A stretch of 64,000 nt of DNA. Source: Paenibacillus_AB hodogayensis. GTDB taxonomy: Bacteria; Bacillota; Bacilli; Paenibacillales; NBRC-103111. How positions within the stretch are numbered: position 1 is the first letter of the stretch; the number at the start of each line of letters is the position of its first letter. A model generated the notes under the pieces. The model was given only the letters and a program-made list of their open reading frames with translations. It was not told the DNA's origin and ran no database searches. The translations under genes were made by a program, and so were the position numbers. The DNA is taken from NCBI RefSeq assembly GCF_039536325.1, contig NZ_BAAAYO010000001.1, positions 1,302,001 to 1,366,000 on the forward strand, read 5' to 3'. This document shows, piece after piece, positions 1 through 8,272 of this stretch.

Positions 1-1616
1 ACGGAACCGGCCCCTTCCTGAAGCGGGACGTAATCGGTCAGCGGCTCGCGGGAGATGACCACGCCCGCCGCGTGAGTCGAGGCGTGGCGGGGCATCCCCT
101 CCACCTTCATCGCCATCTTGACGAGCCGAGCCGTCCCTTCATGCTTGCCGCACAGCTCCTTCAGCTCCGGGTTGAGCCGCACCGCGTCCTCGATCGTCAC
201 GCCGAGCTGATGCGGGATCATTTTGGCCGCGCGATCGACCTCGTGATACGGCAGGTTCATCACCCGTCCGACGTCGCGCACGGCCGCCTTCGCCGCCATC
301 GTGCCGAACGTAATGATCTGCGCCACATGCTCGCGGCCGTATTTCTCCACGACGTAGTCGATAACCTCGTCCCGCCGCTCGTCGCTGAAGTCGATATCGA
401 TATCCGGCATCGACACCCGTTCCGGGTTGAGGAACCGTTCGAACAGCAGGCCATAGCGGATCGGGTCCACGTCCGTAATGCGCAGCACGTAAGCGACGAG
501 ACTGCCCGCCGACGAGCCCCGTCCGGGACCGGTGACGATGCCTTGCTCGTGGGCGAACCGGATAAAATCCCAGACGATCAGGAAATAGTCCGAGAATCCC
601 ATGTTGCCGATGACGTCCAGCTCGTAGCGGAGTCGATCCTCCAGCTGCCGGCGGCTATCCGCCTCGTCCCATTCCGGCTTGCCGCCATAGCGCCGCTCCA
701 GCCCTTCCGCGCACAGCTCGCGCAGGAAGCCTCCGGCGGTCGTCCCGTCCGGCAAGGGCCGGTATTCCGGCAAAATCGAGCGACCGAACTCCAGCTCCAG
801 CGCGCATTTGTCGGCGACGATCAGCGTATTGGCCAGCGCCTCTGGCACATGGGCGAACAAACGCGCCATCTCCTCCGCGCTTTTCAAATACATCTGCTCC
901 GTATGAAACTTCAGCCGCTCCGTGTCGTCCAGCGTCTTGCCGGTTCCGATGCAGATGAGCACATCCTGCATGACGTGGTCTTCGGCCTGCACGTAATGCA
1001 CGTCGTTGGTGGCGATCAGCGGAATGCCGGTGTCGCGGGAGAGGGCGATCATCTCCTGCATCACCTTTTTTTGCTCCAGCAGACCGTGGTCTTGAATTTC
1101 CAGATAAAAGTCTTCGCCGAATATGCCGCGCAGCCGGAGCGCCGCAGCCTTGGCCTCCTCCCGCCGTTCATGCAGCAAGTGCTGGGAAATTTCGCTGCCG
1201 AGACAGGCGCTTAGGCAGACGAGCCCTTCGCTGTGCAGCGCCAGCTGCTCCAGATCGGTGCGCGGCTTGTAGTGGAAGCCGTGCAGATGCGCGTCCGAGC
1301 AAAGCCGCATCAAGTTGCGGTAGCCGGTCTCATTGCGGGCCAGCAGCAGCAAGTGGTGCGTCGGCTGGTCTTGGCGGGACGCCTTCGTCCGCATCGATCC
1401 CGTGGCCACGTATACTTCGCAGCCGATAATCGGCTTCACGCCGTTCGCCCGGCAAGCCTTGTAGAAAGGGATCGCGCCGTACATGACCCCGTGATCCGTA
1501 AGCGCAAGAGCCGGCATGCCGAGCCGTGCGGCTTGCTCCGCCAGCTTCTCGATGCGGGAAGCCCCGTCAAGCAGACTGTATTCGCTGTGTACGTGCAAGT
1601 GCACAAACCCGTTCAA
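1..1616 (-). CDS. dnaE: DNA polymerase III subunit alpha (partial, 5' part)
   Basis: Replicative polymerase of the DnaE class. The minus-strand frame is open from a TTG at 1616 to the window edge, so only about the first 538 residues are present. The N-terminus is a PHP domain (NGFVHLHVHSEYSLLDG), followed by the TDHG and GCEVYVA segments. Further on are GPGRGSSAGSLVAY and the catalytic-core motif SMPDIDIDFSDERRDEVIDY, which carries the polymerase aspartates. A GGGAGGG Shine-Dalgarno at 1624-1630 sits 7 bases before TTG; the nearer ATG is followed at once by a stop in its own frame. It is divergent from ytrH, the same arrangement as in Bacillus. The identity is certain; the C-terminal half lies outside the window. 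Confidence 0.97.
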   Translation of the reverse strand, partial: MNGFVHLHVHSEYSLLDGASRIEKLAEQAARLGMPALALTDHGVMYGAIPFYKACRANGVKPIIGCEVYVATGSMRTKASRQDQPTHHLLLLARNETGYRNLMRLCSDAHLHGFHYKPRTDLEQLALHSEGLVCLSACLGSEISQHLLHERREEAKAAALRLRGIFGEDFYLEIQDHGLLEQKKVMQEMIALSRDTGIPLIATNDVHYVQAEDHVMQDVLICIGTGKTLDDTERLKFHTEQMYLKSAEEMARLFAHVPEALANTLIVADKCALELEFGRSILPEYRPLPDGTTAGGFLRELCAEGLERRYGGKPEWDEADSRRQLEDRLRYELDVIGNMGFSDYFLIVWDFIRFAHEQGIVTGPGRGSSAGSLVAYVLRITDVDPIRYGLLFERFLNPERVSMPDIDIDFSDERRDEVIDYVVEKYGREHVAQIITFGTMAAKAAVRDVGRVMNLPYHEVDRAAKMIPHQLGVTIEDAVRLNPELKELCGKHEGTARLVKMAMKVEGMPRHASTHAAGVVISREPLTDYVPLQEGAGS

Positions 1617-1786
1617 AGCATGTCCCTCCCGGTTGTTCGCCTTTTTGTTCGCTTCGTTTATTGTAGCATATTCGGCGGGGGGATTCCCATACAATAGTAG
1701 CGGGAATGAAGCGGCCAAGCTTAGCGCTTCGGCAGCGTCGTCCGGGAAACCGGCGGCGCCAACGCGGACAAGGGGTTGAGCGGACA

Positions 1787-2119
1787 ATGAGAGAGTTTAT
1801 GAGCAATCTGGCGATCGATTTCTTCGTCGCATTCGGCATCGTGCTAGGGGCATGCATGCTGGCGGGGATCGGTTCCGTGGTGACGATGCAGGGGCCGGCC
1901 TACAAGATGCTGGACATCGCCGGACGCATCAAAATCTGGGCGATGGTCGCCGCCGTAGGAGGCACGATCGACCCGATTCGCGTCATCGAGACGAACTTCC
2001 TCGAAGGCCATCTCTCGCCGGCCATCAAGCAAATTCTTTATTTCGTCAGCGCTTTTGCCGGGGCGCATATCGGTACCGTGATCGTGAAGTGGATTTGTCA
2101 GGGGAGCGTCAACTCTTGA
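1787..2119 (+). CDS. ytrH: Sporulation membrane protein YtrH
   Basis: This 110-residue protein matches the YtrH family, a SigE-dependent sporulation membrane protein. It has an N-terminal membrane helix (FFVAFGIVLGACMLAGIG), the typical RIKIWAMVAAVGGT segment and a C-terminal hydrophobic stretch. The frame is open further upstream, but the ATG at 1787 gives the family length of about 110 residues, and the upstream codons are Arg-rich and unconvincing. Its stop overlaps the TTG start of ytrI (TTGA), so the two are translationally coupled. The position next to dnaE matches Bacillus synteny. Confidence 0.9.
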   Translation: MREFMSNLAIDFFVAFGIVLGACMLAGIGSVVTMQGPAYKMLDIAGRIKIWAMVAAVGGTIDPIRVIETNFLEGHLSPAIKQILYFVSAFAGAHIGTVIVKWICQGSVNS

Positions 2120-2619
2120 AGTGGCTGCCCGGCATCGGCCTGTTCATGTCCGGCATGATCGTCGGCAGCGCCGTATACATGAGCATCCATCAGCACAACT
2201 TCAGCCTTCTCGTGGAACGCAACTCCGTCATGCAGGACGAGAACGACAATTTGAAGAAAGAAATTTTAAACCTGAACAAATTCAAAAACAGCCAATCGGT
2301 GATCAAGAAGCTGACCGTCCGTTACGAGAACGTATCCCCGGAATCGCCGCTGGACCCGGTTCTCGAGCAGGAGCTGAAGCAGAAGGTGTTGAAAAAGCTG
2401 GAGCCGGTGTACGAGGGGCACAGCTTGTCGCTGTTCACGTCGGGAAGCGAGCGCGTCAACGAAATCCGCAAGCTGCAGGAAATCGTCTCCGACCAGTACA
2501 CCGTCAAGGAGCATGTCTTCAAGGTGGAGTCGTCGGGCATCGCGGTCGTACAGACCGAGCTGATCGTCTTCATCCGGGCCAAGCCGTCCGCCATTGCCGA
2601 TTCCTTCCGGTTTCGTTGA
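2116..2619 (+). CDS. ytrI: Sporulation membrane protein YtrI
   Basis: This 167-residue bitopic protein has one N-terminal membrane helix (WLPGIGLFMSGMIVGSAVYM), then a coiled-coil-like stretch (around residues 30-60) and a soluble extracytoplasmic domain. The family works with YtrH during sporulation. The TTG start overlaps the ytrH stop and is preceded by AGGGGAG. The same frame is open far upstream, but that part is a shadow of ytrH. The family assignment rests on synteny and topology as much as on sequence. Confidence 0.85.
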   Translation: MKWLPGIGLFMSGMIVGSAVYMSIHQHNFSLLVERNSVMQDENDNLKKEILNLNKFKNSQSVIKKLTVRYENVSPESPLDPVLEQELKQKVLKKLEPVYEGHSLSLFTSGSERVNEIRKLQEIVSDQYTVKEHVFKVESSGIAVVQTELIVFIRAKPSAIADSFRFR

Positions 2620-2696
2620 TTTTTAAATCCAAAACGGATAAAGTAAAAGAAGCAAAAACCGGGATGCAAGTAAGCGGCAAAGGAGTTTTCGTCATC

Positions 2697-2990
2697 ATGC
2701 AATGGCTTCATGGAGCCCTTCTTATCGTATTCGCCTGCTCGCTGTTCGGATCGGTCTTCTACAGCGTGCGCTATCGCAGGCAGCAGGCCCGCAAGGCACG
2801 GGGCATCGACGCAGCCAAAATGAACATGAGCATGGGGGCCATGCTCGTCTCGATCTCGTTGATTCAGCTGTTTCTGTTCGAAGGCTCGTCGGTCCGCGTC
2901 ATCGTCGGCCTCGTCATGCTGCTGCTCGGCCTGTTTAATCTGTTCGCCGGAATTCGCAACTACGGGCTGTACAACCGCATCAAGGAGTAG
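2697..2990 (+). CDS. ytpI: YtpI-like small membrane protein
   Basis: A 97-residue integral membrane protein of the YtpI family, function unknown. It has three predicted helices: near residues 3-20, one around MGAMLVSISLIQLFLF, and one around VRVIVGLVMLLLGLFNLFAG. A short basic loop (RYRRQQARKARG) follows the first helix. I chose the ATG at 2697 because AAAGGAG lies 11 bases upstream; an earlier in-frame ATG at 2664 has no such site. It sits between ytrI and the convergent ytoI, as in other sporulating Firmicutes. Confidence 0.8.
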   Translation: MQWLHGALLIVFACSLFGSVFYSVRYRRQQARKARGIDAAKMNMSMGAMLVSISLIQLFLFEGSSVRVIVGLVMLLLGLFNLFAGIRNYGLYNRIKE

Positions 2991-3015
2991 ATCGGACGCG
3001 GCCCGGGGCCGGAGT

Positions 3016-4347
3016 TCAATCGATCGCCTGGGCGGCGAGCATCGCTTTGCACACGAGATTGCCGCCGTGATAAATCTCCACATCGACTTTGCCGTATTTG
3101 CGGCTCAGCTCGATCACCTTCGGGCGGATCTCGATCTGGTTTTCCAATTGAAGAGGGCGCAGGAAGTAGGCGGTAAAGTTCTCCAGGACGAAATCGCCTT
3201 TTTTGTGCGTCTTCAGGGAGCGGTACGCGCACTGCGTCATCAGCGTCGTCAAAACGCCCTCGGATACGGTCCCGAGCCGGCTCGTCATCTGCGGCGTAAT
3301 GACGCCCCGGTACGACAGGTGGCCGCCCTCCTCGCGCACTTCCTCCAGGCCGGCTACGATCAAGTCCTCGAACGTCTCGCCGATCTGCGGCTGCTTCTGA
3401 ATGACCTGGAGCGCCTTCAGGACGTCCTGGCGGCTGATCACCGACAATAGCTTGCCTTTCGCGTCGACGACCGGAAGCAGCTCGATGCCTTCCCACACCA
3501 TCATGTGGGCGGCCGACGTAACCGACGTTTGCGGAATGACGGTCAACGGGTTGCGGGTCATCAGCTTGTCCATCGTCTGTTCCTTCGGCGCGCCCAGCAC
3601 GTCCTTGGACGCGATCATGCCGATTACGCGGTTCCATTCGTCGACCACGGCGAAACGGCTGTGCCCCGTCTCCTCCACGACCTTCTCCCAATCGCTCACC
3701 GTGCTGCTGCCCTTCAAGGCGCGCGGCGGCAGCTGGACCGACAAAATATCTTCGACCAGCGTAATTTTTTTCTTGATCAGCCGGTCGGTTATCGCCCGGT
3801 TGATGAGCGAGGCGACAGTGAACGTGTCGTAGCTGGTGGAAATGATCGGCAGCCCCGATTCGTCGGCAAACTGCTTCACCTCGTCGTTCGTATCGAACCC
3901 TCCCGTGATAAGCACCGCCGAGCCGTGCTCCAACGCGTAACGGTGCACCTGGTAGCGATTGCCCACGATCAGCAGGCTGCCCGGCTCGATATAGCGGGCC
4001 ATCGCTTCCAACTGCATCGCCCCGATTACGAACTTGTTCAGCGTCTTCTCCAGCCCGTCGGCGCCGCCCAGCACTTGCCCGTCCACGATATTGACCACTT
4101 CCGCGAATGTTAGCTTGTCGATGTTCGTCCGCGGCTTCTTCTCGACCCGCACCGTGCCGATCCGCTCCCGCGTGCTGACCAGCCCCTGATTCTCCGCCTC
4201 CTTGATGGCCCGGTAAGCAGTGCCGTCGCTTACTTCCATCTCCTTGGCGATTTTCCGCACGGAAATTTTCGTGCCGATCGGCAGCGTCTCGATATATTTC
4301 AAAATTTGCTCGTGCTTCGTTACCGCTTCCTGAAGCAGATCATCCAT
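3016..4347 (-). CDS. ytoI: DRTGG-CBS-hotdog regulator-like protein YtoI
   Basis: A 443-residue modular protein. The order is an N-terminal winged HTH (IGTKISVRKIAKEMEVSDGTAYRAIKEAE), a DRTGG domain (about residues 90-190), a pair of CBS domains (about 195-310, with VIGMIASKDVLGA and LLSVISRQDVLKALQ), and a C-terminal hotdog fold (about 330-440). CBS pairs usually bind adenine nucleotides, so a nucleotide-sensing role is plausible, but the family has no settled function. An upstream in-frame codon would add 12 residues; the ATG at 4347, next to a GGTGGGG stretch, fits Bacillus YtoI length better. It converges on ytpI. Confidence 0.88.
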   Translation of the reverse strand: MDDLLQEAVTKHEQILKYIETLPIGTKISVRKIAKEMEVSDGTAYRAIKEAENQGLVSTRERIGTVRVEKKPRTNIDKLTFAEVVNIVDGQVLGGADGLEKTLNKFVIGAMQLEAMARYIEPGSLLIVGNRYQVHRYALEHGSAVLITGGFDTNDEVKQFADESGLPIISTSYDTFTVASLINRAITDRLIKKKITLVEDILSVQLPPRALKGSSTVSDWEKVVEETGHSRFAVVDEWNRVIGMIASKDVLGAPKEQTMDKLMTRNPLTVIPQTSVTSAAHMMVWEGIELLPVVDAKGKLLSVISRQDVLKALQVIQKQPQIGETFEDLIVAGLEEVREEGGHLSYRGVITPQMTSRLGTVSEGVLTTLMTQCAYRSLKTHKKGDFVLENFTAYFLRPLQLENQIEIRPKVIELSRKYGKVDVEIYHGGNLVCKAMLAAQAID

Positions 4348-4383
4348 CCTGTTATACCCCACCTTAACGAATCTGTATCTCAC

Positions 4384-4628
4384 TGTATTACCCTATATCA
4401 CATTTCCAACAATTTGTAAACAAAAATTCCGGTTACTCAATTACGCTACAAAACGATCCGAATATCCTTTATTCTGGAAATAGAGTAAACCGATACGCAT
4501 TTTATTCGGTGAAGAGGAGGAACATGGGCAGACGGGAGCTTTGCCGCCAGTCGTCCAACCAACCCTTGATACCGATACCCCAACGAAGGGTTGTCGATAC
4601 CGGGCAGCCTAAGCGGAGGACATTGAGT
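4384..4628. promoter_or_regulatory. Divergent intergenic region with a 7-base dyad
   Basis: This AT-rich stretch lies between ytoI (minus) and the 80-residue cysteine protein (plus), so promoters for both should be here. A dyad AACCCTT / AAGGGTT at about 4561-4591 lies on the plus-strand gene's side and could be an operator or leader hairpin. No known riboswitch signature is visible. Confidence 0.35.
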
Positions 4629-4871
4629 ATGAGCTATAGATCCATCTCCCCCCAGTTAAAATCCAGCTGTTACAACTGTACGCATTTTTCGGCGTTCAGC
4701 GATATGCTGAACGGCTTATGCTTCCAGCAGTCGACGGAAGAAGGAACGCCGGCGATCGGCGTAGGCACCTGTGGTCATTTCTTGATGAAAGCCGACAACG
4801 GCCCAGCCCGAACGGGAGGCCTGTCCCGCTCCCCGAGAGACGCATCCAGACAAAAGCGGGCGGCGCGCTGA
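4629..4871 (+). CDS. Small cysteine-containing hypothetical protein
   Basis: An 80-residue protein that I do not recognise. The first half contains cysteines spaced as SSCYNCTHF, GLCFQQ and GTCGHF, which could hold a metal ion or a disulfide. The second half is basic and low in complexity (GLSRSPRDASRQKRAAR). GCGGAGGA stands 8 bases before ATG 4629, so translation is credible. The frame is open 40 codons further upstream, but that part has no ribosome site. A rho-independent terminator follows at 5021-5049. Confidence 0.6.
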   Translation: MSYRSISPQLKSSCYNCTHFSAFSDMLNGLCFQQSTEEGTPAIGVGTCGHFLMKADNGPARTGGLSRSPRDASRQKRAAR

Positions 4872-5020
4872 CAGAGGTACCCGATTCGGTCTTCCCCGTA
4901 TACAAGCAAGACGGGCGCATACTTGCACCGTCCGTTTTCCCCTGACGAGACAAACAATCGAACAACGGAACCGGCAAACGCAAAGAAGAGACAGCGCGGG
5001 CCGTCCCCGATTTTTTTTAT

Positions 5021-5049
5021 GCTCCGCGATAGCGGAGTTTTTCTTTTTT
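5021..5049 (+). terminator. Rho-independent terminator
   Basis: Stem CTCCGC / GCGGAG with a four-base loop, followed by TTTTTCTTTTTT. It closes the transcript of the small cysteine protein before the convergent gene at 5071. Confidence 0.85.
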
Positions 5050-5070
5050 AGCATACAATTATGGAAAAAA

Positions 5071-5349
5071 TTACTTCTTGGAGCTAAGCATCCGCACCTT
5101 GCGCCCCAGCCATTGCTCGCGCTGCATCCGGCTGAACCGGCGGACGCGGGCCATCTCCCGCTTCGTTTCCTCGTCAACGCCCAGAATACGATGAAGATGG
5201 GCGGCCACGACAAGCAGGGCAAACCCGATCCAGACGATGCCGAATACGGCGGGCCATGTGAGGCCGTGACCGATCTCCAGACGCGGAACGGCGTAAATGA
5301 GCATACCGAGCGCCAAGCTCATATAGGCTACGCTTTTGAATTCCTTCAC
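5071..5349 (-). CDS. Small two-helix membrane protein, function unknown
   Basis: A 92-residue protein with two membrane helices (about residues 7-25 and 33-55) and a basic cytoplasmic tail (about 62-92, VRRFSRMQREQWLGRKVRML). The GTG at 5349 is chosen because AAGGAGAG lies 7 bases upstream; the frame is open 27 codons further, but those codons lack a ribosome site. No family is recognised. It is transcribed away from the YheC/YheD run. Confidence 0.65.
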   Translation of the reverse strand: MKEFKSVAYMSLALGMLIYAVPRLEIGHGLTWPAVFGIVWIGFALLVVAAHLHRILGVDEETKREMARVRRFSRMQREQWLGRKVRMLSSKK

Positions 5350-5599
5350 TGCGGATCTCTCCTTCACTAGACTATGATTGCCGCACTCCCGATCCGGGAG
5401 CCGCACCGTATAGTCCATCCTATGAGACAACCCGTCCGTTTATGACCGTTTTGCCGAATCCGCCTGACAGGCTCCAAGCCGTCCGCACCGTTTTCCCTCC
5501 TTTGCCCTCCCCCTTTCCGATGCCTGACGGACACAAGCCCACCATAAAAAAGGGGTCGTTTGTTCTAGTCCCGCTCCGCGAATCGCCGTCCATTCATTC

Positions 5600-5627
5600 A
5601 CCAAGGGATATATGTCCTCATATGATG
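5600..5627 (+). promoter_or_regulatory. Possible mother-cell (SigK/SigE-type) promoter for the yheC/yheD run
   Basis: ACC at 5600-5602 is followed 16 bases later by CATATGATG at 5619-5627. This resembles the SigK pattern (AC, then CATA...TA) and loosely the SigE -10 box. It lies about 60 bases before the first YheC/YheD start, and such genes are known to be expressed in the mother cell. Judged by eye only. The rest of 5350-5686 holds nothing else I can support. Confidence 0.3.
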
Positions 5628-5686
5628 GGTGTAGTCTATGGAAACACGAGAAATCGCAGGATGGCGCTTCTAAAAGGAGACACACC

Positions 5687-7057
5687 ATGACCAGTACGAA
5701 AATGTCAATCCATGTGCAAGGCATGGGCGGCCTGCTGCAAGATCTGACGATTGTTCTCGGGGATCGTGCGGCGCGCTCGCACAAAATTCCAACCGGCGGA
5801 ACGGTAACGCTCCAATTCGGCGCATCCAAGCATCAGGTGAAGGTCGTCTCCGCCTCTCATCTTGACGGCCTCCGCATCAGCGAATCGTTCGCCCGCAGGC
5901 TCGGGCTCCATCACGGGGCGCTAGTAAGCCTCCGTTACCGGGCAAGCAGCCGGACGCTTGCGCTCGGTCCGGTAATCGGCGTCATGATGAGTCGCGTCTA
6001 CCCCGGATCGCCGGACCGCCCGTTCGGAACGAATACCGCCTTCTGCAAGGAGCTGGTGGAGACGTGCCAGACTTACGGCGCCTTCGTCTACTTCTTCACC
6101 GCCGACAGTCTGCCGGCCGGCCAGCAAACCGTGGAAGGCTGGACGTATTCCGGCAGATGGCACAAAGCCGATTTCCCGATTGCCGACGTCGTGTACAACC
6201 GGCTGACGACGCGAAAGCTGGAGAACAGCAGCAGCGTTCAGCAATTTATGAAGGAAGTCAAATTGCGTTACGGCACGACCGTGTTCAACGAGAAGTATTT
6301 GGACAAAACGGACGTATTCGACGCCTTGAAACAGGACGGCTCGCTCGCCCGCTACTTGCCCGAATCGCACCTGTTCAAAAACTACCAGATGCTCAAGTCG
6401 ATGTCGGCGCGTCATCCGGTCATCTTCCTCAAGCCCATAACAGGCAGTCTGGGCAAAGGGATCATCCGCATCGGCCGGGTCGGCAACCAGTCGTATACGT
6501 GCCAGACGACGAGTCTGAACGGAACGGTCCGGCAGACGTTCCCGACCATCGAAGCGGTGTTTTCCTCCATCTCCAGCAAGCTGAAGCAGCGCCGCTACCA
6601 GATTCAGCAAGGACTCCATCTGATTGAAGCGAACGGCCGACCGGTCGACTTCCGCGCGCTCGTCCAGCGCAACAACCTGGGAACCTGGGGCATCACCTCG
6701 GTCGTGGCGCGCATCGCCGGCAGCAACCACTTCGTCTCTAACTTGGCCCGCGGCGGATCGTTAAGCAAGGTGAAAGAAGCACTGGCCAAAACGAACCTGG
6801 CTCCCGCCCAGCAAAGGAACGCAAGCGTCCAGCTGCGCAAAGCGGCCCTCGATATCGCCAAAGGGATCGAAACACAGGTGAAGGGACACTTCGGGGAGCT
6901 GGGCGTCGATCTGGCCGTGGATACCCATGGCAAAGTATGGCTGCTGGAAGTGAACTCGAAGCCGTCCAAGAACGACGGCACGCCTCTGGCCGAAGGAGCC
7001 ATTCGCCCGTCGGTCAAACAAACGGTACAGTACGCCCGCTTTTTAGCCGGATTTTGA
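5687..7057 (+). CDS. YheC/YheD family spore-coat-associated ATP-grasp protein, copy 1
   Basis: A 456-residue protein of the YheC/YheD endospore-coat family. The first 75 or so residues form an extra N-terminal domain (MSIHVQGMGGLLQDL). The rest is an ATP-grasp-like fold: the nucleotide-binding segment FLKPITGSLGKGIIRIGR near residue 245, RALVQRN in the middle, and the C-terminal metal/ATP motif LLEVNSKPSK near 418. The substrate is unknown for the whole family. AAAAGGAG sits 7 bases before ATG 5687. It is the first of five tandem paralogues, with 14 bases to the next. Confidence 0.88.
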   Translation: MTSTKMSIHVQGMGGLLQDLTIVLGDRAARSHKIPTGGTVTLQFGASKHQVKVVSASHLDGLRISESFARRLGLHHGALVSLRYRASSRTLALGPVIGVMMSRVYPGSPDRPFGTNTAFCKELVETCQTYGAFVYFFTADSLPAGQQTVEGWTYSGRWHKADFPIADVVYNRLTTRKLENSSSVQQFMKEVKLRYGTTVFNEKYLDKTDVFDALKQDGSLARYLPESHLFKNYQMLKSMSARHPVIFLKPITGSLGKGIIRIGRVGNQSYTCQTTSLNGTVRQTFPTIEAVFSSISSKLKQRRYQIQQGLHLIEANGRPVDFRALVQRNNLGTWGITSVVARIAGSNHFVSNLARGGSLSKVKEALAKTNLAPAQQRNASVQLRKAALDIAKGIETQVKGHFGELGVDLAVDTHGKVWLLEVNSKPSKNDGTPLAEGAIRPSVKQTVQYARFLAGF

Positions 7058-7071
7058 TGAAGGTGAGCGCC

Positions 7072-8205
7072 ATGAAAACGAAAACCGCGCGCAGGACCGC
7101 GCAGACGGTCGGGATCATGGTTTGCCCGTCCGCGGGCGAGCCGCCCATTCCGGAAAAACTGTATTTCCGCCGCCTTTCCTTGCTCGGGCAAAAGCTCGGG
7201 TTAACGGTTTTTGTGTTTTTTCCGAACCGGATCGACTGGGAGCGCGGCCGTGTCGTCGGCTACGCCTACCGGGAGCCGGCAAAGCGGTGGGAGAAAGGTT
7301 TCTTCCCGATCCCGGATACGATCTATGACCGCTGCTTCTACTCCAATCCGCATACGTACGTCGCCTACCGCGAGCCGATCCGCAAGCTGGCGTCGCTGTC
7401 CGGAACCCGGTTTCTGGGTTATGGCTTGAAAGGCAAGTGGCACGTTCACGAGATGCTAATGCGCGACGAGACGCTCCGCCCGCATATGCCCGAAACCGAG
7501 CTGCTCCACGACTCCGGCGATGTACGCCGCTGGCTCGAGGAGAAAGGGGAGCTGTTCCTGAAGCCGCATGGCGGCAGTCACGGCAAAGGTGTGCTGCATA
7601 TTCGTCAATCCGCCGAAGGCATCCAGGCAAGCGGCCGTACGGCCCGCAACGAAACGGTCCGGTTCAGCTTCCGCTCTCAGCGTCGGATGCTGGAATGGGT
7701 CGCAAGGTTTACGGCCGGACGCAAATATTTGCTGCAACGCTATTTGACCTTGAGAACCGCCGAAGGAGACGCATTCGATATCCGGGCGCTCGTGCAGAAA
7801 AACCGCCGCGGCCTTTGGGAGCTGACCGGCATGGCCGTCCGCCAGGGCGCCCCGGGAAGCGTCACGTCCAACCTGCATGGAGGCGGACACGCGGAGGAAA
7901 CCGCACCGTTTCTGCGCCGCGCTTACGGGGAGGAAAAGGCGTCGCGTATCGTCGATACGGCGCGAAACGTTGCCTTGCGCGTCCCCGAGGTGCTGGAGCA
8001 ATACCACGGAAGGCTGGCGGAGCTCGGCGTCGACCTCGGTGTCGATCAGGAGGGCAACGTATGGGTGCTCGAAGCGAACTCGAAGCCCGGACGATCCGCA
8101 TTCGCCGCCCTGTCCGACAAGCAGGTCAGTTTGAATGCCATCCGCAACCCGATTCTGTACGCCAAATATTTGCTGGACAGCCGCAACGGTCGGCCCGATC
8201 CCTAA
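7072..8205 (+). CDS. YheC/YheD family ATP-grasp protein, copy 2
   Basis: A 377-residue short-form paralogue without the extra N-terminal domain. Visible motifs are GIMVCPSAGEPPIPEKLYFRRL at the start (shown here only as landmark), TIYDRCFYSN, FLKPHGGSHGKGVLHI for nucleotide binding, DIRALVQKN, and the C-terminal VLEANSKPGR. The N-terminal YFRRL segment resembles copy 5. AAGGTGAG lies just before ATG 7072, and the start follows the copy 1 stop by 14 bases, so they should share a transcript. Confidence 0.85.
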   Translation: MKTKTARRTAQTVGIMVCPSAGEPPIPEKLYFRRLSLLGQKLGLTVFVFFPNRIDWERGRVVGYAYREPAKRWEKGFFPIPDTIYDRCFYSNPHTYVAYREPIRKLASLSGTRFLGYGLKGKWHVHEMLMRDETLRPHMPETELLHDSGDVRRWLEEKGELFLKPHGGSHGKGVLHIRQSAEGIQASGRTARNETVRFSFRSQRRMLEWVARFTAGRKYLLQRYLTLRTAEGDAFDIRALVQKNRRGLWELTGMAVRQGAPGSVTSNLHGGGHAEETAPFLRRAYGEEKASRIVDTARNVALRVPEVLEQYHGRLAELGVDLGVDQEGNVWVLEANSKPGRSAFAALSDKQVSLNAIRNPILYAKYLLDSRNGRPDP

Positions 8206-8272
8206 GCGGGCATTCGACCGGACGTTTCCTCTGCCGCCCAAGCTTCTCGCAACCTTTTAGGAGGGTAACTTC

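Noticed and set aside
72..1697. Long plus-strand frames at the left edge
   Set aside because: Antisense shadows of dnaE, whose motifs are all on the minus strand.
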